Origin: Bacteroidota bacterium
Lineage (GTDB): Bacteria; Bacteroidota; Kryptoniia; Kryptoniales; JAKASW01
Length of the DNA stretch: 9,834 nt
Assembly (NCBI GenBank): GCA_021796055.1
Contig: JAJYOS010000166.1
Coordinates: 1-9,834, forward strand
Reading direction: 5' to 3'
Position 1 is the first letter of the stretch. Every line of letters starts with the position of its first letter. A program made the position numbers and the translations under genes. The notes under the pieces were generated by a model. It was not told the DNA's origin. It searched no databases and saw nothing but the letters and a program-made list of their open reading frames with translations. Positions 5,026 to 9,834 of this stretch are shown one piece after another.

Positions 5026-7506
5026 TTGAAAAACGTGAAGAAATATCGTGAACTGACTCCGGATGAGCTTACCTGGCACTGCCCGGAGAGCGAACTCAAT
5101 TTCAATTCAACAGAAGAGCTGGAGTCCATCGATGCTATTATAGGACAGGAGAGAGCCGTAAAGGCGCTGCAATTTGGTGTGGAGATAAAGAGTCCGGGTT
5201 ACAACGTATTTGTAAGCGGGATCGCCGGCACAGGAAGGTTGACCACGATAAAACGGCTGCTCGAAGAAATCACGACGGAGTGTACCCCATCTCCCGACAG
5301 ATGTTACGTTTACAATTTCAAGGAGCCTGACAATCCTCACCTCCTTGAATTCGAGCGCGGACATGGAAGCAAGTTCAATGATGACCTCAGCGCGACCGTC
5401 CGATACCTGAGGAGGAGGATTCCGGAGCTTCTCACCGGCGAAGCCTATACCGACTCGAGGGACAAGATCGTAGACGGTTTTGAGAAACGCGAGAAGGCTC
5501 TCCTGCAGGAATTTCAGAAGAAGATCGAAAGCGACGGCTTCGCGCTGGTCCCGATACAGATCGGCCCGGTGGCCCAGCCGCAGGTCTTTCCAACTTTCAT
5601 GGGCAAACCCATCTCGATCGAGGAGCTCGAGCAGCTTGCCGCCGATGGGAAGATTACCCGCGGGGAGTATTCGGGAATCGAGCAGAAGCTCCAGGAGCAC
5701 AGGAAGGAGCTCGTCGCCGTTGCAAGGAAGGGTTCTGCACTCGCAAGGGAGATGATGAGAAAGGTCGAGGAGATGGAGCGGCAGACCGTCGCAGGTGTCG
5801 TGGGATTGATATTCGATGAACTCGAAAGCAGGCACAAGAACAACCAGCAGGTCTTGGATTACCTCAAGCTTGTACAGGAACACACGCTCAACAACATACA
5901 GATTTTCAAAAGAGTTGAGGAACAGGATACGGAAATGCCGCCTGGTGCCCCGCCGCCGCAGAGGCCCGAGACTGATCCATTCATCGTCTATCGCGTGAAC
6001 GTCATCCAGGATAACACCGGGAAAGAACCTTGCCCGGTCGTAATTGAGACGAGCCCGACTTACACGAACCTGTTCGGCACGATAGAGCGGACCGTGGACG
6101 CGCGCGGGTTCCTCCAGACGGACCATATGAAGATAAAAGGCGGTGCCCTGTTGAGGGCGGACGGCGGCTTCATCGTGTTAAACGCGCTCGATGCACTGAC
6201 GGAACCCGGAGTCTGGAAGGCGCTCAAGCGTACGCTGATGTACAGGAAACTCGAGATTCAGCCTCTCGACACCTTTTTCCAGGTGAGCCAGCTCGCGCTG
6301 AAACCCGAGCCGATCGAAATCAACGTCAAGGTCATCCTCATCGGCGATCCTTACATCTATAATATACTCTACGATGCTGAAGAAGATTTCAAGAAGATAT
6401 TCAAGGTAAAGGCGGATTTCGACAGCGAAGTCAAGCTCGACCCCCAGAAGATAAACGAGTACGCTCGATTCGTGGCCCGCATTTGCAGGATCGAGAAGCT
6501 GATGCACTTCGACAAGTCCGGCGTCGCAGCCGTGATAGAGTTTGCGGCGCGGCGGGCAGGCAGGCAGGACAAACTCTGGACCAGGTTCAGCGATATTGCC
6601 GATCTGCTGCGGGAGGCAAACTTCTGGGCGAGCAAGAACTCACACAGGCTGGTTAACCGCGAAGATGTCAACAGAAGTCTCGATTCGCTCATAGAGAGAA
6701 ACAATTTGATTGAAGACAAGATTCAGGAGATGATCGAGCAGGACGTCCTGATGATCGACACAACTGGCGAGCGCGTCGGGCAGGTCAACGGGCTTTCAGT
6801 CTACGACATCGGCTACTATTCATTCGGGAGGCCGACGAGGATTACCGCGGCGGTCGGGATGGGCAAAGCCGGAATCACGAGCATCGAGCGCGACGCAAAC
6901 CTGTCCGGCAAGATACACGACAAGGGAGTGATGACGCTTTCGGGCTATCTCCGCGACAGGTTCGCGAAGGAGAAGGCGCTTTCTCTCTCGGCAAGCATCG
7001 CGTTCGAGCAGTCGTACAGCGGCGTCGACGGCGACAGCGCATCATCTACCGAGCTTTACGCCATACTCTCCAGCCTGAGCGATTTGCCCATCAAACAGGG
7101 CATCGCCGTTACCGGAAGCGTGAACCAGAAGGGCGACATACAGCCGATCGGCGGAGTGAACCAGAAGATCGAGGGATTCTATCAGGTATGCAAGGCGAAG
7201 GGACTGACCGGCGACCAGGGAGTCATCATACCGACAAGGAATGTGAAGGATCTCGTCCTGCGCGACGAAGTCGTACAAGCGGTGAAAGAGAAGAAATTCC
7301 ACATTTACCCGGTAGAGAAGATTGATGAAGGGATAGAGATACTGACCGGCAGACCGGCCGGCAAGCAGGATCCGAAAGGAAAATACGAGAATGATTCGGT
7401 ATTCGGACTCGTAGCAAAGCAACTGAAGAAAATGGCTGGAGAAAAGAAGGAGACTGGGGCTGGGAGAACGGGAAAACGCAATACGGGGAGACGAAGGAGG
7501 AGATAG
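5026..7506 (+). CDS. Lon-like serine protease with AAA_32-type domain (LonB/LonC-like)
   Basis: This 826-residue cytoplasmic protein combines an N-terminal nucleotide-binding-type domain with a C-terminal Lon protease domain. The P-loop at 65-73 reads GIAGTGRLT, with Arg71 where a canonical Walker A has Lys. A Walker-B-like stretch GGFIVLNALDAL is at 380-391. Between them lies a long charged, helical insertion (about 140-300) of the coiled-coil type common in this family. The protease domain (about 565-775) has catalytic Ser671 in VDGDSASS and Lys714 in GGVNQKIEG. They are 43 residues apart, the same distance as in E. coli Lon. There is no membrane segment, unlike archaeal LonB, and no classical Lon N-terminal substrate domain. 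It should degrade damaged or specific regulatory proteins; whether it hydrolyses ATP is uncertain. The start is TTG at 5026, with GGCGG about 7 bases upstream; a GTG at 5035 is the alternative. The last 25 residues are a basic K/R/G tail ending in five arginines. Confidence 0.92.
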   Translation: MKNVKKYRELTPDELTWHCPESELNFNSTEELESIDAIIGQERAVKALQFGVEIKSPGYNVFVSGIAGTGRLTTIKRLLEEITTECTPSPDRCYVYNFKEPDNPHLLEFERGHGSKFNDDLSATVRYLRRRIPELLTGEAYTDSRDKIVDGFEKREKALLQEFQKKIESDGFALVPIQIGPVAQPQVFPTFMGKPISIEELEQLAADGKITRGEYSGIEQKLQEHRKELVAVARKGSALAREMMRKVEEMERQTVAGVVGLIFDELESRHKNNQQVLDYLKLVQEHTLNNIQIFKRVEEQDTEMPPGAPPPQRPETDPFIVYRVNVIQDNTGKEPCPVVIETSPTYTNLFGTIERTVDARGFLQTDHMKIKGGALLRADGGFIVLNALDALTEPGVWKALKRTLMYRKLEIQPLDTFFQVSQLALKPEPIEINVKVILIGDPYIYNILYDAEEDFKKIFKVKADFDSEVKLDPQKINEYARFVARICRIEKLMHFDKSGVAAVIEFAARRAGRQDKLWTRFSDIADLLREANFWASKNSHRLVNREDVNRSLDSLIERNNLIEDKIQEMIEQDVLMIDTTGERVGQVNGLSVYDIGYYSFGRPTRITAAVGMGKAGITSIERDANLSGKIHDKGVMTLSGYLRDRFAKEKALSLSASIAFEQSYSGVDGDSASSTELYAILSSLSDLPIKQGIAVTGSVNQKGDIQPIGGVNQKIEGFYQVCKAKGLTGDQGVIIPTRNVKDLVLRDEVVQAVKEKKFHIYPVEKIDEGIEILTGRPAGKQDPKGKYENDSVFGLVAKQLKKMAGEKKETGAGRTGKRNTGRRRRR

Positions 7507-7519
7507 TGCGTTTACAACC

Positions 7520-7544
7520 GCGACTCACTTTAGAAGTGAGTCGC
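7520..7544. terminator. Perfect 11-bp hairpin between convergent genes, likely bidirectional terminator
   Basis: GCGACTCACTT (7520-7530), loop TAG, and AAGTGAGTCGC (7534-7544) form a perfect 11-bp stem with a 3-base loop. It lies 14 bases after the Lon-like stop and 53 bases after the oligopeptidase stop, the expected place for a shared terminator. Neither side carries a good U-run (the plus side continues AGTCAACTTTCCC), so intrinsic termination may be weak or the hairpin may mainly protect transcript ends. Confidence 0.6.
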
Positions 7545-7597
7545 AGTCAACTTTCCCAATCGTCGCGGGTACTATCACTGCAGACATTTGCCGGTCT

Positions 7598-9745
7598 CTA
7601 TTCGAGAGGCTGAAAACCGGGGTGACCGGTCTGCCAGAGAATAAAGGAATACTGGTCAGCGAAATTCCGGAAAGTCACCATTTTCTCTTCGGTAAAATGC
7701 CCGCTCTCGTAGTTCACCTTCATGAGTACCGGCTTGCCCGAGCCAGTCGCCTGCTGGAGGGCAGCCGCGAATTTTCCCGGCTCCCATGCGACAACGCGCG
7801 GGTCATTCCAGCCTGCGACACAAATCACGGAAGGATACTTCACGCCCGGCTGCACATGCTGCACGCCGTCCATCTCATACAAAGCAAGACATTGCAGCGA
7901 GTCTTTCACCGTCCCGAACTCCGCAATGTTCGGGGGACCGTTCGGCGTGAACTCCATGCGTATGGCGTTTGCACAGCCTACGTTGCAGATCGCAGCCCCG
8001 AACAAGTCGGGCCGTTCGGTAATCGCGCGGCTGATGAGTATGCCGCCGGCGCTCGTTCCCATGCCGGCAAGCCTGGCGGGGGAAGTGTACCCCTCCTTAA
8101 CCAGGTATTCTGCACAAGAAATGAAATCCTTCCACGTATTCGGCTTCGTCGTCTTGTATCCAGCCCTGTACCACGATTCTCCCTTCTCGCCGCCGCCGCG
8201 CACGTGTGCGTATGCGAGCACGACCCCCTTCAGGGCAATCGACCGGCGGATGCTGAAATAAGGTGTGGCGCTGTAACCGTAGGCACCGTATCCTTCCAGG
8301 AGACAGCTGTTGTTGCCGTCTTTGTGCAGTCCTTTCTCATAAATAATCGAGAGAGGGATCATCGTGCCGTCGTGACCGCGCACCTCCACTTCCTCCGACA
8401 CCAGGTTTTCAAACCCGGGATATTTTATATCGGTATTGAAAGCGCTTTCCGCAAAGAAATCCTTGTCCGCATCATAATCGTACCACTTTGTCGGCGACGT
8501 CCACGAGGAAATCGTAACGAGAAACCGGTTGCCGAATCTGTCGGGACAGCTAACATCGACGGTGCCCGACATCGGGAGCGAAAGCTCGGTCGTCTTCCCG
8601 CTGTTGAAATGATAAGAGAGTACACGTCCTGTAATCCCGTTCGAGTAAACGGCAAGCAAATGGTCATTGCTCTTGGCAATGTACTGCAAGACGTCTTTCT
8701 GCTCCGGCAAAACAGTTTCCGCATGATCCCAATCGGGATGGTCAATGCGTGTCGAGACGAGCTTGTAATTGTGGGCCTGTTTGAGGGTGATCGCGTAGAC
8801 TCTGTCGCCGTGAAACTCCATCCCGCGTACCAGGCTGTCCGACTGGGTACAGAGAACCTTCCAGTCGATCCTGGAATTCTCCATTTCCCTCGCAGGGGCA
8901 TAATACACTCGCATCTCCGGCTGAACGGTATAAAGATATCCGAAGACGTAATCGGGGTATGTTTCGTCCATTACGGCGATGGGGAATTCGTTCGGGGCAA
9001 TGTTGAGCTCGGGGTAACTCCCGTTGCTGAAGAAGTCGATATCGCCTGATGTGTCTGCGCCAATCTCGTGCAATTTCGTTTTCAGGTTCAGCTCGAAATC
9101 CGGACTCTTGTTGTCGGCGCTCTTCTGCCACAAGTAAACGAGAGACATATTATCCAGCGTCCAGCAAATCGGTCCGCGGGTCGGGAAAATGCTCTCGGGA
9201 TAAAGTGTTCCGTCATCGACATTCAGAATCCGAATCTCGGAAACCTCGGCTCCCCCGGAGGATAACGCCAACGCTACATTCTTACCGTCGTAGCTGGGGA
9301 CAAAGCTGACAACGGTCGTGACGACCCCCTTTTGATACGTAGCGGGATCGAACAGCAGTTTCTCGTCCCCGTCCCAGTCTGCGCGCCAATAAATCTTACC
9401 GATGTTTTCGCCGCCCCTGGTCTTCCTGTAAAAGAGCCTGTTTGCCTCGAAGACGATCTCGGAATAGTTTGCGGGTTTGAGCGAGTCCAGCGACATCCAC
9501 TCTTTAACCAGAGAATCCCTGCCCGGGATTCTGTTCAAAAGACTGTCGCTCAACAAAGCCTGAGCCTTGAACCAGTCTTCCACTTCTTTGCTCTTGATGT
9601 TCTCCAGCCAGCGGTAAGGATCCTTGATGGTTTTCCCCCAATACGTGTCCGAGCTATCTACGGTGCGCGTAGGCGGATATGCCAGCTGGGGATAGGCAAT
9701 CATAGTTGTGGAAAAAAACAGGAAACCGAAGAAGATTCTTTTCAT
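7598..9745 (-). CDS. Secreted S9A-family prolyl oligopeptidase-like serine peptidase
   Basis: This 715-residue protein matches the usual length of S9A peptidases plus a signal peptide (MKRIFFGFLFFSTTMIA, residues 1 to about 20). It should be periplasmic or secreted and cleave short peptides. The N-terminal cap (DPYRWLEN at 42-49, then a beta-propeller to about 430) precedes an alpha/beta-hydrolase domain. The family block RGGGEKGESWYRAG is at 516-529. The catalytic residues are Ser565 in GMGTSAGG, Asp648 in WNDPRV and His683 in ESGHF. The nucleophile motif resembles the oligopeptidase B form (SAGG) more than the SNGG of classical prolyl oligopeptidase, and a specificity tryptophan seems to be missing, so proline preference is not assured. 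The ATG at 9745 has AGGAGGG about 8 bases upstream. The gene is convergent with the Lon-like gene across 91 bases and is probably transcribed alone. Confidence 0.92.
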   Translation of the reverse strand: MKRIFFGFLFFSTTMIAYPQLAYPPTRTVDSSDTYWGKTIKDPYRWLENIKSKEVEDWFKAQALLSDSLLNRIPGRDSLVKEWMSLDSLKPANYSEIVFEANRLFYRKTRGGENIGKIYWRADWDGDEKLLFDPATYQKGVVTTVVSFVPSYDGKNVALALSSGGAEVSEIRILNVDDGTLYPESIFPTRGPICWTLDNMSLVYLWQKSADNKSPDFELNLKTKLHEIGADTSGDIDFFSNGSYPELNIAPNEFPIAVMDETYPDYVFGYLYTVQPEMRVYYAPAREMENSRIDWKVLCTQSDSLVRGMEFHGDRVYAITLKQAHNYKLVSTRIDHPDWDHAETVLPEQKDVLQYIAKSNDHLLAVYSNGITGRVLSYHFNSGKTTELSLPMSGTVDVSCPDRFGNRFLVTISSWTSPTKWYDYDADKDFFAESAFNTDIKYPGFENLVSEEVEVRGHDGTMIPLSIIYEKGLHKDGNNSCLLEGYGAYGYSATPYFSIRRSIALKGVVLAYAHVRGGGEKGESWYRAGYKTTKPNTWKDFISCAEYLVKEGYTSPARLAGMGTSAGGILISRAITERPDLFGAAICNVGCANAIRMEFTPNGPPNIAEFGTVKDSLQCLALYEMDGVQHVQPGVKYPSVICVAGWNDPRVVAWEPGKFAAALQQATGSGKPVLMKVNYESGHFTEEKMVTFRNFADQYSFILWQTGHPGFQPLE

Positions 9746-9761
9746 GCTATTGCCCTCCTAA

Positions 9762-9810
9762 CGAAAGTGCAGGATTAGAGTATAGGTAGGTGTTGCTTGA
9801 ACCACTTTCG
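9762..9810 (-). promoter_or_regulatory. Candidate promoter and operator upstream of the oligopeptidase gene
   Basis: On the minus strand, a -10-like TATACT lies at 9784-9779, 33 bases before the ATG, but no good -35 box is found at the normal distance. A perfect 8-bp inverted repeat, CGAAAGTG at 9762-9769 and CACTTTCG at 9803-9810, encloses this box with 33 bases between the arms. The arrangement could bind a dimeric regulator or fold in the leader; chance is not excluded. Confidence 0.35.
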
Positions 9811-9834
9811 CGGATACCCCACTGCCCTTCCGAA

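Noticed and set aside
5107..6126. Long open frame (339 codons) on the minus strand
   Set aside because: It is a shadow of the Lon-like gene, with no family motif and no ribosome binding site of note.
7622..9049. Long open frame (475 codons) on the plus strand
   Set aside because: It lies entirely antisense to the oligopeptidase gene, which has a signal peptide, a ribosome binding site and a full catalytic triad. The antisense translation has no recognisable domain.
1..9834. CRISPR arrays, tRNA/rRNA genes, insertion sequences, prophage or toxin-antitoxin genes
   Set aside because: I looked on both strands and saw no regular direct repeats, cloverleaf sequences, transposase motifs or paired small genes.

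Overview
The window holds six complete genes and nothing that looks like a recent mobile insertion. GC content looks roughly balanced. Start codons are mixed (ATG, GTG, TTG) with clear purine-rich ribosome binding sites. Three features suggest a Gram-negative bacterium, most plausibly from the Bacteroidota/Chlorobi/Ignavibacteria (FCB) side: secreted TlpA-type thioredoxin and TPR proteins, a secreted S9A prolyl oligopeptidase, and an ECF sigma/anti-sigma pair driving envelope genes. That placement is inference from gene content. No rRNA or other phylogenetic marker is present.

Left part (156-4446, minus strand): five genes packed head to tail, in transcription order ECF sigma factor, zinc-finger membrane anti-sigma factor, a secreted TonB-C-domain protein with a helical tail, a secreted TPR protein, and a secreted TlpA-type thioredoxin. 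The first junctions are a 1-base gap and an ATGA overlap, so this is almost certainly one operon. The simplest reading is a self-controlled envelope response: the anti-sigma factor holds the sigma factor at the inner membrane, and the three downstream products work in the periplasm on protein interaction (TonB-C, TPR) and thiol/disulfide exchange (TlpA). The signal it senses cannot be read from the sequence. Bases 1-155 are too close to the edge to assign.

Middle (4447-5025): a 579-base divergent intergenic region between the sigma operon and a Lon-like protease gene. It contains a dispersed-type palindromic repeat (about 4724-4779), a pair of overlapping, mutually exclusive hairpins (4612-4653), a 10-base perfect palindrome and weak promoter candidates.

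Right part: a Lon-like protease (5026-7506, plus strand) with an intact Ser-Lys dyad but a Walker A motif carrying Arg in place of the usual Lys. It converges on a secreted prolyl oligopeptidase (7598-9745, minus strand). The two share a 91-base gap holding a perfect 11-bp hairpin that could stop transcription in both directions. An 8-bp inverted repeat surrounds a -10-like box upstream of the oligopeptidase gene. The common theme of the window is envelope and protein quality control, although only the five-gene operon is clearly a co-transcribed unit.
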